DNA from: Podocnemis expansa
Taxonomy: Eukaryota > Chordata > Testudines > Podocnemididae
Direction of reading: 5' to 3'
DNA length: 64,000 bases
Assembly (NCBI GenBank): GCA_007922195.1
Contig: ML682067.1
Coordinates: 8,664,418-8,728,417, forward strand
The first letter of the stretch is position 1; each line of letters starts with the position of its first letter. Positions 21,553 through 33,168 of this stretch are shown here, one piece after another. A program made the translations under genes and the position numbers. The notes beneath the pieces are model-generated. The model was not told where the DNA came from, did not search any database, and saw only the letters and a list, made by a program, of their open reading frames with translations.

Positions 21553-23720
21553 AAAGTACTCCTCAGTATGAGTAACTGTACCATAAAGTGACTTTAAAGG
21601 AGAAATTGTGTCAAGCTAACCTGATGCACTAGACCCTATCATATGTTCAGTGACTGTTAGTGATCATTTCCATGTTAGACCATTTGATGAGCTAATCTGT
21701 AGTGTTGTATCTGCCCTTTGAATACTGCATCAAAGTTTAAACTCCAAATAAAGTTCACAGCTATCGACAGAGATCTTTATCTTAGCAGCAGCATTTTCAG
21801 AATGGATGCTTAAGATAGCAATGGATTTGTTTAAAAAGCATGGAATTTGTAACAATTCATGGTATACTAAATCATGCAGTGTACACAGAAATATAAATTA
21901 TCAATTTCAAATGCAGAAACTTGAGCAGGTACAATGCTGGCATTTTACACTTACTGAAAAAAAATAGTCCTTGAAGTTTTTAAAGATAGAAAATGTCTTT
22001 CTTTATGCATGCCTAGCAGGTAAATCCCTAATTAGGTTGTCAGCTCTTTGGAACAGGGACTGTACCTTTTATATTTGAACAACCCTAGTCCATCATGGGT
22101 ACTAGCAGATGATAGTAATAAACAGTTTGATGATGGTATTTTATCAGGAATAAATTGTGGAATAGAATGCATGGCCATAATCACTTATTGGGTGCGGACA
22201 GTAATAAAAGTTGTACAACTTACTGCAGATTTGGAAGGTAGTTGCTTTAGAACCCTGCAGCATCTTTGTGAATTCTCTGTTACATAATTCAAAGTCAAAG
22301 GGCAATTCTTGTGCGTCCAGATGCATGCTATCAGATAAAGGACTGTTAATAGCAATGGCTACCTAACCGTGGAATTTTTTAACCTTGCCTCTTTCTTCCT
22401 TGCCCCTCCTCTTGCCAATAGATCAAAAATGAAGACAGAAGGGAGATATACAAATTTAGGAATTATGGGAAACCCAAAGTAGGAGTTCTGAGAATGACTT
22501 TGGCATCTGCTGCAGAGGTGTTGAATGGGGAAAGAGGAATTCCAGTGAAGGACAGTCGTGGACATTTCCATACTCTCATGAACTCTGCCTACCATTTTAC
22601 ACCTACTATTGACAGTATTCAACAAGTTTCACTAGGGTAGACAAGGCACTAGATTTACTGGAGGCAAGAAAGGTTTGTGGGTTCATCTGGATACTTAAAC
22701 TACTTTAAGGGTGGTAAATATGTGACAATACTTTGTAGAAGTGCAGAGAATTATAGTAAGTGCCTTGCTCTGGAAAGACAAAGACCAAGGTAACAGTGAG
22801 CATTTGTGGAAACTGTTGTATTGAAAAGGTCCTCCCAGTTAATCAAATAGAAGTCTTATTTGGTGAGTTGAGCACCGCAAATAAATGTTTTGTGGAATGC
22901 TTGGGACAACACGTCAGACAAGAGAAAAAAATACTTTCCAAACCAAGCTTGGCAATATTAGTCTAGAACAAATATGGACAACAAACACAACTGCAAGCAT
23001 ACAAATAAAATAGCTTGCATAATAGGTAAATCCTTAAGGCTACAATAGTAGGAGGAGAGAGAAAGAACAGCCAACTGACAAGATATGTTGAAAGAGCTGC
23101 TTATACTAGCTTGCCAAAAAAATTTTCCCCTAACACGTTAAAGGAAAATTAGCTATTTTTACTATTGTCTTTGATTACAACAGAAAAATAAATCATGTGA
23201 TCAGAAGTTAAACAAGGAAAACGTGAGGGTTTCATTAAATACCTGAAAATATTTAAAATATTCAATTAATATAAACAGAGCTACTGTGTAACAACCAAGG
23301 GCTTGATGACGATTCCAACAGGAAATGGAGTCTCATACCTTGCTATACATCAGATCAGAGGTGCAGAGACATGATTTGCCCTCTCTGGATCTAGAAAAAC
23401 ATTGAATCAACTTAAAAAAATCAAAAGACATTACAGAACTTGCCTTTAAAAAGCTGTGGAAATTTTCTTTTGTTGGCAGTGTGTTGCTACAGCTCTGAAC
23501 TGTTGCATGTTGTCAACATGGCAATGTTTTCTATATTCAATCTTTATTCATATGTTTTTAAAGTAATTAGTGATTCAGTTATCTTACATAAGATCAAGGT
23601 ATTGGGCACTCTTCTATATTCTACTGCTCTCTTCTTACTTCTCTCCAATTACTATAATTTTTAGACAGTTTTCCTATATGCACTTTTATTTATATGCATA
23701 TTTTTGTGACTTTTTTTCAG
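21553..23720. other. No gene recognised; one old SINE-like fragment
   Basis: The fragment at 22032-22125 (GTCAGCTCTTTGGAACAGGG ... AGTAATAAAC) belongs to the same old family as 9812-9946. Other frames, such as 22760-22966, have no domain I recognise. Confidence 0.4.
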
Positions 23721-23788
23721 AGCTTTATCAGGCAACAAACTTTGAACCAGAACCTGGTGGAGATCTCCCATGTTTAGCACCCAACCAG
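23721..23788 (+). CDS. Candidate internal exon of an unidentified host gene
   Basis: A 68-base block is preceded by a T-rich tract ending TTTTTTTCAG and followed by CAG/GTGAGA, both good splice signals. Only one of its three frames is open. That frame enters with two bases of a split codon (NAG) and reads LYQATNFEPEPGGDLPCLAP and then Asn-Gln before the donor. The composition (Pro, Glu, Gly, Cys) looks protein-like and unlike neighbouring AT-rich frames. I do not recognise the protein, and a single short exon with no partner exon in the window could be chance. No other exon with signals this good was seen nearby. Confidence 0.35.
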
Positions 23789-24518
23789 GTGAGACAGTTT
23801 CATTTTTAAAATTACACTGACAAAGACAAGTAATTTATGGATGCTCCTTGTCTAGAAACCATCACAGAATTTCCAGTTGAAGCCAGCAATGCTGATCTTT
23901 AAAGCTCAGAACCTGCAACTCAGCTCACACATCACTTCATGAAAATCAAAGTGAAGAACTGAAGTCATAGTTAAGAATAAGTTAACTAGTTTTTCCTAAT
24001 TTTGAACCTATTTAAATATTGTGGGATTAAAACTCACTCAGGTTCAAACATTTACAATATACTTAACAGGCATTTTTAAGTCTGTAGGACTTCAAATAGA
24101 TGTTTAAACTACCCAATAGAACAGAATTATGACTGAAAAAATCACATAGGTTTAAAATAAGGAGGAATAAATTATATATTCAGACTTTTTTCAAACACCA
24201 CAAATAGTTCATGATATCTACAAACTCCCAGACTTCATGAGACTCACCCATTCCAATTACAATAAAGCACCAGATTTTATATTAAAGCAATAGTGATGGC
24301 AAAAATGAAGCAAATGCAGCCTGAGATACAAATAGAAATCCTGAATTTATCCTCACAGAGAGGCAGTTTAACAACCTCTTACTCACAATGGTTCTGAGGA
24401 GTATAACGTCAGTGGGATTTCACATGAGTAACTTCTCACTAATGTGAACAAGGGTTGACGATTATCTCCCCAAGAACGAAATAACTGTACTGCAGCTATG
24501 ACAACTTAGCCTCCAATG

Positions 24519-24648
24519 CTGTGGTTTTCAACCTTTTCTCAACTGCAAACCCTTAAACATTTTTGAATGGAGGTGTGAAATCTTTGGAAACCTTAGACAT
24601 AATCTGCAGACTCCCAGGGTTCCATGGGCCACAGGTTGAAAACCATTA
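24519..24648. mobile_element. hAT non-autonomous element
   Basis: The left end CTGTGGTTTTCAACCTTTTC pairs with the right end AGGTTGAAAACCATTA. Flanks CTCCAATG and TTCTAATG agree at 6 of 8 bases. A short member of the 'gtggttctcaaccttt' group. Confidence 0.6.
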
Positions 24649-26619
24649 TTCTAATGTCATCAGATCTCACAAACAAACCCGTAAGGCTCAGTTAGTGCGT
24701 CAATACTAAGGACAATGCAGGCACTGTATGGAGTGATGCTGGCAATTCAATAGGTAACACTCTTCTAAACTGTCAAGGCCATGAATCTCTGAAACAGAAA
24801 AAGAAAAAACACCATGAGGAGGTAAATACAAACTAACCTACTGGTTCTGGCCCAATTTTATAGCAGTATATAGAATAAACACACAGAAATCTGTAACTAG
24901 GGCTGCTCCTGTGCCATGGAAAATGCTATAGAACATCATAGGTGTATTATGTCAAATTTCTAAAAGACATGGATTTATGAGCTGACTGATTTTTTTCCCC
25001 TTCCAAGATGTTCTCAGCTGTCCTATGTAGCAAGGCTTTCTCCCTCTTTTCCCCTGCCTGTTCAACCAGTGCAAAACAACAATAGGGAGAAGTCACAGAA
25101 TCCACCCACCAGAGATGACAATCAACCTTACTGATATTCATTAATCATAAAGCTCAGACCTGAACATATACAAGACAATTAACACTTGAGCTTTCTTGTT
25201 AATTTTTAAAACAGTAATACAAAAATTAGTTTGTTCTTTATATATCAAACTAATTTCCAACATATTCCTTCTAGAAAAAAAAACATGGAAAAAGAAGTAG
25301 TAGTTTATTTTCTAAAGGGGAAACTTTTGAAAATTCCTAAGGGTTTTAGGAGCTTTTAAATCAATTGGAGCCTGTGAAAAATCTCTCCCTAAATTTCTGG
25401 GGGCTGGCATTGTGCAATCTTCCCAACAGAGCCCTGCCAATGGAGATAGCAGTATGATAATGAAGATTATGTTCCTGAAGAACTCCTAGGTTGGGCAATT
25501 CTTCCGATCTTTCTGGCTTGTTTAACTCTGTATTATTCCTCATGTCCCCTATGAGCTTTGGAAGAAATGCAGTTAATTTCTCCATTCTTTGGTCTATGTT
25601 ATGCAGAAAACCAGATTAGATTATCGGTAACGGTCCCTTCTGGTCTTAAAATCTATTAATCATATCTTCAGTTCCTTGAGGCCAGACATTTTCTCAAGAT
25701 ACTGATCACTTGTGAAATCTACTGACTATTGTCAGCAAAAACTGACTCTCACTAATGTTTTTTAAATAGATTAATATGCTGCTTTTGGCTTGTGCTTGCT
25801 CAGTCTCCTTCTGTTGATTTACCTACTCTAGTGCATAAAGCACTGAGAAATATTTCCTATGAAGAGCAATACATACATGGTATTTTATGCTCTGCACTTG
25901 GCCAAGAAACTTTGCTTTGGTGGAAAGAACTAGTTGTTATTCTGTTCTAGTAACTTTCCAGCTGCTGATGGTTGGACAAATGGAACTTGAAGAGTTGGCT
26001 TTTCAGTTTAGCAGTCTGGGAAAACTCCATTTATTTTAATGCCGTATAAACCAGCGCAGAATTAGGTACAATGTCCCAGTCTGTGAATATGTCTAATATG
26101 TTCACATTCAAATTCCTTTCACTGCTGGAACAATGAGCTTCCCTGGAATCTAGAAAAAAAACTCAAGTGAATGAAGATCTAGACAAGACATAAATCTGCT
26201 ATCTGAGTAAGGATCAGCTGTGAGCGAACAATGGAACTAGATACATAGCTCTGTAGAAGAAATCACTGAATTTGTGTAGGCCTTCAGAATTTTCTGACTG
26301 CAGAGCCTCCAACAAAACGTTTAAAGTACACAGCGTTTCTGCCATTGATAGCCTTTATCTCTTTTCTCTATTACAGCAGATATACCTTATCTCTTCATCT
26401 TTTCTGCTTTACTGTGTCCAGAATTTTGTCATTACATAAGAACATTGTAACGTCTGGTGTAACCCCTCAAGGCCTTGCACCTTTTGCCATATACTAACCT
26501 TTTATTTTATAACTGTCCTTCGATCATCCTCTGTACATTTTTAAACACTCAGAAAATAGGAAATCCTCTTAAATGAAGTTATTGTAAACTTTTAACATTC
26601 CCTGGCACCTTATGGGAAA
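24649..26619. other. No gene recognised; CR1 terminus at about 25618-25662
   Basis: CGGTCCCTTCTGGTCTTAAA ATCTATTAATCA at 25628-25662 matches a CR1 3' terminus on the plus strand. The rest, including a 64-codon minus frame at 24947-25141, has no feature I can name. Confidence 0.45.
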
Positions 26620-26737
26620 TCAAATCAAATCATAGGGCTGGAAGGGACCTCATGAGATCATCGAGTCCAACCCCCTGGGAATTGAACCCAGGACCTTCTG
26701 CATGTTAAGCAGAGGTGCTAGCCACTACACTATAAAC
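26620..26737 (-). mobile_element. tRNA-Val-derived SINE with CR1 tail
   Basis: On the minus strand the head contains an A box (TAGTGTAGTGG) and a B box (GGTTCAATTCC, one CpG decay from consensus). The anticodon arm is perfect: TCTGC, loop TTAACAT, GCAGA, giving anticodon AAC (Val). The T arm is also perfect: CTGGG, TTCAATT, CCCAG. The head passes directly into GGGGTTGGACTCGATGATCT and GAGGTCCCTTCCAGCCCTA, which is the CR1 3' terminus also seen at 11148-11224, ending in two ATTTG repeats. This head-plus-tail layout is that of a SINE mobilised by CR1. It is not a tRNA gene, because the acceptor stem does not pair. Confidence 0.75.
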
Positions 26738-29097
26738 AGAGTCCATTTTGACAGATTGTTGTAAGCATTTGTCTGTCTATGTCCTCTTCCTTTCCCTCAC
26801 CTCCCTATTGGTTTATTACAGTTAATGACATTTGCACAAACACAATATTTTCAGCTTACATTAAAAAAAAAAAAACACCTGAGGAGTCCCCTGTGCTGAT
26901 GGAATTCTCAGATGGCTGCTTATTTGCAGTTAGAGGTATGACTGCAAAAACACTTGTAGACATGCCTGAACTAGCTTTGCTCTCCAGCTAGGCTTAAAAA
27001 ATAACAACAATGAAGCTGTAGCAATAACACAGACTATATCCTCATCTGCAAAGCACAGGTCAGACTTGTGCGGCTCATATTGCTGCTCATACTGTGTTAC
27101 CACAGCCATAACGCTTTTGTTAAGAGAGCTAGCTAGACCAAATTTTGTTCAGGACCCTACATTGCTGCAGCCACACCCGTGAGTGCAGTGCAGAATTACT
27201 TTTAGTCAAGGCGTTTAGTGAAAGCCAATGATCAAGTCAGATTTTTTGTGGCACCATGATTTCTCATTGTGGATGATTATACTGTGACAACAAAGAATTA
27301 TGATTTCAGATGAGGAATAAATTACAGAAACAAATGCTCAGGGGAAAAAAAAGCCTGGTCTCATGCAAACACTTCACTTTTATTGCTCAAGCAAGGAAAG
27401 CCTCAGAAAATCTTCAGCATATGAAAGCAGCTTCTAAAAGTCTTCCACATTCTCCCTCAGTGGGTCTTTAAGAATAATTAAGTATGTGGTAAACTAAGAA
27501 TACCCAGAAAGTGTAATGTTAGTTGCTGAGGGCTTCAAGTTCTTTTTTTCAAACAAGGCTATTTCTCCTGGGAAAATTAAAAATACACACAAAAAGCAGC
27601 ATATATTTTCAGAAGAGAAAGGGGAGTGTACAATGAAGTTCAACTTGTTTTAATTAAGAGAAAACATAAAATACAAAGGAAGGAATCATTTTAGCTATAA
27701 CTCAATGCAACAATAAAAGCCCAAGAGAAGTAACTGACTATATATGTAAAAGTTCAAATGTGGCATCTAGGCACAGCATTGCATTGGGGAGAGCATGGAT
27801 TTGGGTCACCTAGCCTCAGAAGGAATTGTGTCTCAGATTGCAACTCCTTCTTTATGATGTTTTCTCAGTCTAAATCCCATTTCTGTAAAATTACTGCAGA
27901 CTGTACCAATCCACAGATTCAGACTTGGTTACCCTTAGCTGCTCTGTCTTCTCTGTTCAGAGCAATGCTTGATCAGTCAGGGCGCAGGACCATGTCTTGT
28001 CTCAACAATATATATTAACATAATAGATTGACCACCTTCTCAAAATGAAACAATGGGACACATGCCTCTGTGCAGCCCCACCTCCTGCTCCTCCTCTTCT
28101 GCTCCAAGGCCCCATGCTCTGACCAGGCCTGAAGACAAAGTGGGCAGTAGTAAAAGTCACACATGGAGTCCAGGCTATTGTGGGGACCCCAGAACCCTCC
28201 AGCTGCTTGGGGCAGAAGGCTGGGGAGCACTCAAGAGTAGCACCTGGCCCATGTCATCACCCGTGGTGGCATGCCACCCAGGCCACACGCAGAGGGTCTG
28301 AGATACCAGGCTTCTTACTGTGGTCTGGGCTCTCTTGGCAGCTCTTACTACTGCCCTGCTGTGGCTTCTGGTCTGGCCAGGGGTGGGGCTTAAAAGGGAA
28401 AAAGAGGAGCGGGGGCAGAGCCTTGTAGCGGTGGCAAGGGTAGGGTGCACCTCAGCCTCCCACCACTCCCCCAACTGGGAAGAGAGCTGCTGCTGCCTGT
28501 GATCCTCAAGCAAGCATGGAGTGGTGCCTCTGGGAATCCAGGACAAATGCCATCTCACAGTAAATCAGCCTCAGACCAGGACTTGAAATGTACATTTCAG
28601 AACTGTCCCACCCAATTTCAGAATGGGTTGTAACACCAACACAGAAGTAAATCCGCACTACTTACATAGTTTTAACAATAACAAGAGTAATGAAGCAGCC
28701 TTTCAGGAAAGTAGTAAATTTCCCTTTCCCCTTATCCAAACCCATTGCTATATTAACAAAAAATGTATTTTCCTTCTTAGAACTATGGCCTTTACAAGCA
28801 CCTTTACATACAAATACTGCAGACCAGTAAGATCCAACCAACATGTAAGATTACAGGAAACTGTACTGAGATCCAACCCACAGATTCAGTCTCGGTTACC
28901 CCAGATGGAATTCATAGAATCATAGAACTCAATGCTGATTCGTCAGAAGTTTTCAGCTTCTAACTGGGAATGTGCTGGGGAGGGGAGGGGGTATGTGTGT
29001 ACATGCCTGAATATCTTCCTTTCATGCAGCCAGCTCCTCAGCATGGTTAATGACTTCCTGCACTCCCTCTAGTGTGCTGAAATAGCAACTACTTGTC
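26738..29097. other. No gene recognised; GC-rich block at 28020-28560
   Basis: The GC-rich block gives overlapping frames of 60-127 codons on both strands, none with a recognisable domain. It may be an unclassified repeat. ATTCATAGAATCATAGAAC at 28912-28930 is a CR1-terminus scrap. Elsewhere only AT-rich sequence. Confidence 0.35.
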
Positions 29098-29189
29098 TGC
29101 AAATAAGGAGTCCTGTGACACTTTTAGAGACTAACAAAAACATTTGGGGGAGCATAACCTTTTGTGGCTCGAACCCACTTCATCAATGT
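29098..29189 (-). mobile_element. PLE 3'-tail copy, left arm of an inverted pair
   Basis: AGGAGTCCTGTGACACTTTT, AGAGACTAACAAAAACATTT and AACCCACTTCATCA follow the PLE tail order in minus orientation. The inner end joins directly to an oppositely oriented tail. Confidence 0.65.
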
Positions 29190-29274
29190 CTCCCAAAAAT
29201 GTCTGTTAATCTCCAAGGTGCCATAAGTAAGACTCCTTGTCATTTGCTGAAAACAGACATACACGGCTACCCAC
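29190..29274 (+). mobile_element. PLE 3'-tail copy, right arm of an inverted pair
   Basis: AATGTCTGTTAATCTCCAAG, GTGCCATAAGTAAGACTCCT and AACAGACATACACGGCTACC match the plus-strand PLE terminus. It is slightly longer at the outer end than its partner, so the arms are not simple mirror copies. Confidence 0.6.
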
Positions 29275-30097
29275 TTTGCTACTTGTCTGCAGTCACTCAA
29301 GCCTCCATTCTTCCATCTTGCCTGTGAATATTTTCATAATAGTTCAGAGCAAGTATAAATAGAAGCTGTAATTACAGAAGTAAGGTTTTTGGCAGAACAC
29401 CACAAGAAAATATGAAAAGAAGATTACACAGGTACTAACACAAGAAGAGTCCTACAAATGGTTAACCTGGCAAAGCAGCAGCCATACATCTGAACACTAG
29501 TTGTTGCAGTGAAGTGCTACAGGATGGGAGTATATGTGTGAAATGAATAGTTCTTGTGCAGATGGAAACACACAAAGTACAACCAAAACATGCTTGACAA
29601 ACATGGTATCTGCCTATTGCCAAGTCCTAGTTCTGTATGACCATCATACCTGATGTGGCTTTGCTACGAGCTTGGTGTGTGACCTTGGACAAGCACCCAC
29701 TGAGAGGATGTCCACACTGCAGACTTGAGGTGTGACTACAGCTTGGGTTGGCCTACCCATACTAGCTGTAGCTAACGATCGTGTTTCAAAATAGCAGTGA
29801 AAGCATGGCAAATCAGCCCCTAGTGTAAGCAAACAACAAGCACATACCCAGTGCTCCTATACAGCCTGCACTTTGTCTTTACTGCTATTTGTAGTCGTAC
29901 TGGGTAGGTCACAGCTGGTGTATGTATCTCTCCATGAGGTGCAGTTCCACCTCTGACTGCAATGTGTACAGACCCCAAAGCTCTCTGGACCTCAGACTAC
30001 TGAAGAATATGATATTTCCTTTCTTCTGTTCTTTGTCTAGTCTGGGGTGATATTTTAGGAGGAGTGAGGTGCCTAGCCCCTCTTTGTACCACTGATA

Positions 30098-30235
30098 CAT
30101 TCCCTTTAAATGTAAGTTCTTTGAGGCAGGCACTATGTTGTGCTATATAGTTGTACACTGCCTATCATAATAGGCCCCCATCTTGGTGGAGGCCTCTGGG
30201 TACCAGCATAACACGTAATTCTAATAAAAGCAAAG
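30098..30235 (+). repeat. Old amniote SINE-like fragment
   Basis: AATGTAAGTTCTTTGAGGCA, TAGTTGTACACTGCCTATCA and TAATTCTAATAAAAGC follow the same order as the fragment at 9812-9946. Confidence 0.4.
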
Positions 30236-30380
30236 ACATGCAGCTAGGACTCCACTGCTGAATGTGTTTGTTTATTCCCTTCTCTACCACCTCAGGCAAT
30301 TAGCACTTTTACACTTGTCTGTACGTAGACAGAGGCACAGTAGCATGCTCTCAGCCCAGGAGGAGAAACAAGGAACCATT

Positions 30381-30673
30381 GAAGCAGGTCTACACCATGG
30401 TGGGATTTTGGCAACAGTCAAAGGGAGATATGCAAAGTACTTAAAATACCACATGTATCTCCCGTCGACTGCCTACCACCTACTTAACGCAGTGTCTTCA
30501 GTGTACTGAGTCAAAGAGAAATGCCCTCCCTTCAACTCAGTACTACTCTACTTACCGGGCTGGTCTTCGCCAACTGACCTCCTGATATGCTGAGTGGGAC
30601 TTCACAGACCCAATCAGTTGACTGGGAAGACTGATCTAACAGCAGTGAATTTGCCACCATCAGTGAAGACTAG
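30381..30673. mobile_element. Short MITE of the 57591 family
   Basis: The left part, GCAGGTCTACACCATGG followed by GATATGCAAAGTACTTAAAA TACCACATGTATCTCC, parallels the left end of the 2-kb element at 57591. The right end, CAGTGAAGACTAGCCC, is the degenerate inverted repeat of the left end. TTG flanks both sides. No coding capacity. Confidence 0.5.
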
Positions 30674-30767
30674 CCCTTGTACTCTAACTCAGACAAACAT
30701 ATACTGTCTCCATGGCCTTGGTCAAATTGCTTAATTTCTCTTTTTCATTTTCCCCATTGGCTAGTCA

Positions 30768-31270
30768 CAGGGCCATTCCTAAGGTGGTACAGGGGCCCAG
30801 GCAAATCACCCTCTGTGGGCCCCACCCCCAGTACTGGGGAGCAGGGCTGGCTGGCCCAAGGGAGAGGCAGACCCCTGTGCTGCCCCCCCATGCCAGGGAT
30901 GGGGAGAGTGGCCAAAACAGTGGCACACTGCAGTGCTGCTGGTCCACACACCCCCCCGCCCATGTGCACTGCTCTCAGCTCTGTGCCGGAGCAGCGGGGA
31001 AGAGGCAGGAAACAGCATGGCCTGGGCGGGGGAGGCAGCAATACCAGCTCTGCGCTGCCTCCTACCCCCTCCCCACTGCTCCAGCACAGAGCCCAGCATG
31101 GCTGGGGGCAGGGGTGGGGCTGGCTGGACCAGCAGCACTGAACTGAGCTTCCCTTTTGGCCAGCTTGCCTGGTCCCCGGCATGGAGGGGGCAGCGATGTG
31201 CCCCTGGGGCCCCCCAAAGTGCAGGGCCCTGGGCGGCCAGCCCGGTTACCCTACCTTATGGACAGCCCTG
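30768..31270. mobile_element. hAT non-autonomous element, GC-rich
   Basis: The left end CAGGGCCATTCCTAAGG pairs with the right end CCTTATGGACAGCCCTG. TGGCTAGT lies two bases before the left end and TGGCTAAA directly after the right end, an imperfect 8-bp duplication. The GC-rich interior generates six overlapping frames of 60-154 codons on both strands, none a real gene. The interior resembles that of the element at 32065. Confidence 0.7.
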
Positions 31271-32064
31271 TGGCTAAAGGAAGATAAATTACTTCTTTCA
31301 CAGAGGGGTTGTGAGGCTTAAGGCTGCAAAACACTTTGCAGATTGTTTAAACAAACATTACTGCTCTGGAGGCTGCTTAGTACTCTGAAGATTGCAAGCC
31401 ACTGTTTTGTAACAGCTGATGGATAAGATGATAATAAATAAGATGATGGCTTTGTTATTTTCTGGAGGCATTTGTATGGCCATAAATATGTGTGGGCCAA
31501 AAAATTACATCTTGGCAATGGAACAGCTGAAAGCATCTGTCTCTTTACACCTGCTGTCTCCTAAAGCCCAGCTTGGAAATGCTTCTCAAAGAGGAAGAAA
31601 AGGTATAAAAATGAGCAACCAAAGCCCTGAATGAATCACCTCTTTGCTTCCTTTCTCTCTGCCCATGACATCCATAACATCTGAAGAACAAGGAAAAGAG
31701 CATTGCATGAAGGTAGGAGGACTGACTGGAAAGTACCCAGCCAATAAGACTGCAAAAGAACTGTGGTGAGAGAGACTGTCACTTGGAATTCACTTAGCTT
31801 GTTTAAGTTAGGTATTAGTTTGCATTTTACCATTTATTTCTTTATAACCAGTTCCTACTTCATGCTTCATTACTTGTATTCACATAAAATATATCTTTTT
31901 TAGTTAATAAACTTACTGTATTATCTAAAACAGTGTGTTTCAACTGAATGGCTTGGGAAGCTCCATTTGAGATAACAGGACCTGTGCATATCATTTTCAG
32001 TTAATGAACTGACGGCCTTTCTATGATCTTGTGTTGCCCCCACTGGACAGTACAAGACCCACAT
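31271..32064. other. No feature recognised in 0.8 kb
   Basis: AT-rich spacer between two related hAT elements. Short frames only. Confidence 0.4.
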
Positions 32065-32528
32065 CAAGGTCATCCCTAGGGTAGGATGAGTGGGGCAGCC
32101 ACCCAAGGCCCCACAGGCCCACACCGCTGCCCCCCTCACACACACTGGGGACCCGGCGAGCCGGCCAAAAGCAGCAGCCCTGTTCAGCACTGCCAGTCTG
32201 TCCCCCCATCCCGTGCTGCTTTCGGCTCTGTGCCAGAGCAGCAGGGAGGGGGCAGGAGGCAGCACAAAGCCTGTAATACTACCCCCTGCCCCAGTCGCGC
32301 TGCCTCCTGCCTCTGCCCCACTGCTTTGGCACAGATCCGAAAGCAGTGCCGGGGCAGGGGGACCAGCAGCGCTGAACCAGACTGCTGCCTTTGGCTGACT
32401 GGCCCGGTCCCCGGCATGGGACAGCTGGCACAGGGCCGACCAGCCATGCCCCCCAGTGCTGGGGAAGTGTGGAGGCCCTGCAGAGGGCAATTCGCCTGGG
32501 GCCTTGCATCCCCCTAGGGATGGCCCTG
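32065..32528. mobile_element. hAT non-autonomous element, GC-rich
   Basis: It starts CAAGGTCATCCCTAGGG and ends CCCTAGGGATGGCCCTG, an inverted pair. Target duplication ACCCACAT versus ACCCACAA, 7 of 8. The interior (CACAGATCCGAAAGCAG-type blocks) is itself partly inverted-repeat. Frames of up to 189 codons across it are compositional. Confidence 0.75.
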
Positions 32529-32800
32529 ACCCACAATTCAGAAGTGACTGACTAAGAGCTCTTCTATAACTCAGCTAGGAATAATACATGCTGGAAGCTG
32601 TGTGTGAACAAGCCAGGAGAGGATACTCTCACAGCAAAGCAGGGTAAAAGACATGCCAGGTTGGAGAATTGAGGGGACGGTTGTTCACCAGTCCAGACTG
32701 TACGCTGTGTAATACCACACTGTGGACTAGTGATCAGACTGGTATAACACTATCCCACAGAGCTAAACCTACCTGAGGCAGCTGTAAGGAGAATCTAGAA

Positions 32801-33160
32801 CGGGGCTTATGAGCTGGATCCAGCCCACTTGAGGTCATTGTCTGGCCCACCAACCCTGGCCTGCTCTCCGCTGCCCCCGTCAGTCAATGCTGCACCACTT
32901 TGAGGCTGTGCTGATCCCCTCTGCCCCCCACCATAGATGGTGCTGCACCATTCCAGGGCTGGGGCTGTGCTGCCCCTTCTGTCCACCCAACTGGTAGTGT
33001 GCCACCCCAGGGCTGTGGCTGGTGCTGTGCCACTCCTTCCACCCTCCTTGGCTGGCTCTGTGTGCCCCCTCCACTGGTTCCCCCACTGGCTCTCCTCTCC
33101 CTTACTCCCAGTTGGTTCTCCACTGCCCCCCCCACCTGCAAATTTTATTGCCCACCCCTG
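32801..33160. mobile_element. hAT non-autonomous element with perfect 8-bp duplication
   Basis: ATCTAGAA lies on both sides (32793-32800 and 33161-33168), identical. The right end reads inward CAGGGGTGGGCAATAAAAT; the left end is CGGGGCTTATGAGC, missing the usual A. The interior is a C-rich array built on a GCTGTGCTGCCCC-like phrase. The perfect duplication makes it one of the younger insertions here. Confidence 0.75.
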
Positions 33161-33168
33161 ATCTAGAA

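Noticed and set aside
26672..26737. A tRNA-Val gene
   Set aside because: Anticodon and T arms are good, but the acceptor stem does not pair and the sequence runs directly into a CR1 tail, so it is a SINE head.
30677..31277. Overlapping frames up to 154 codons
   Set aside because: They fall within a GC-rich hAT element with clear terminal inverted repeats and are open on both strands, a composition effect.
31921..32536. 189-codon minus frame and 143-codon plus frame
   Set aside because: They cross the boundaries of the hAT element at 32065-32528 and have no recognisable domain.
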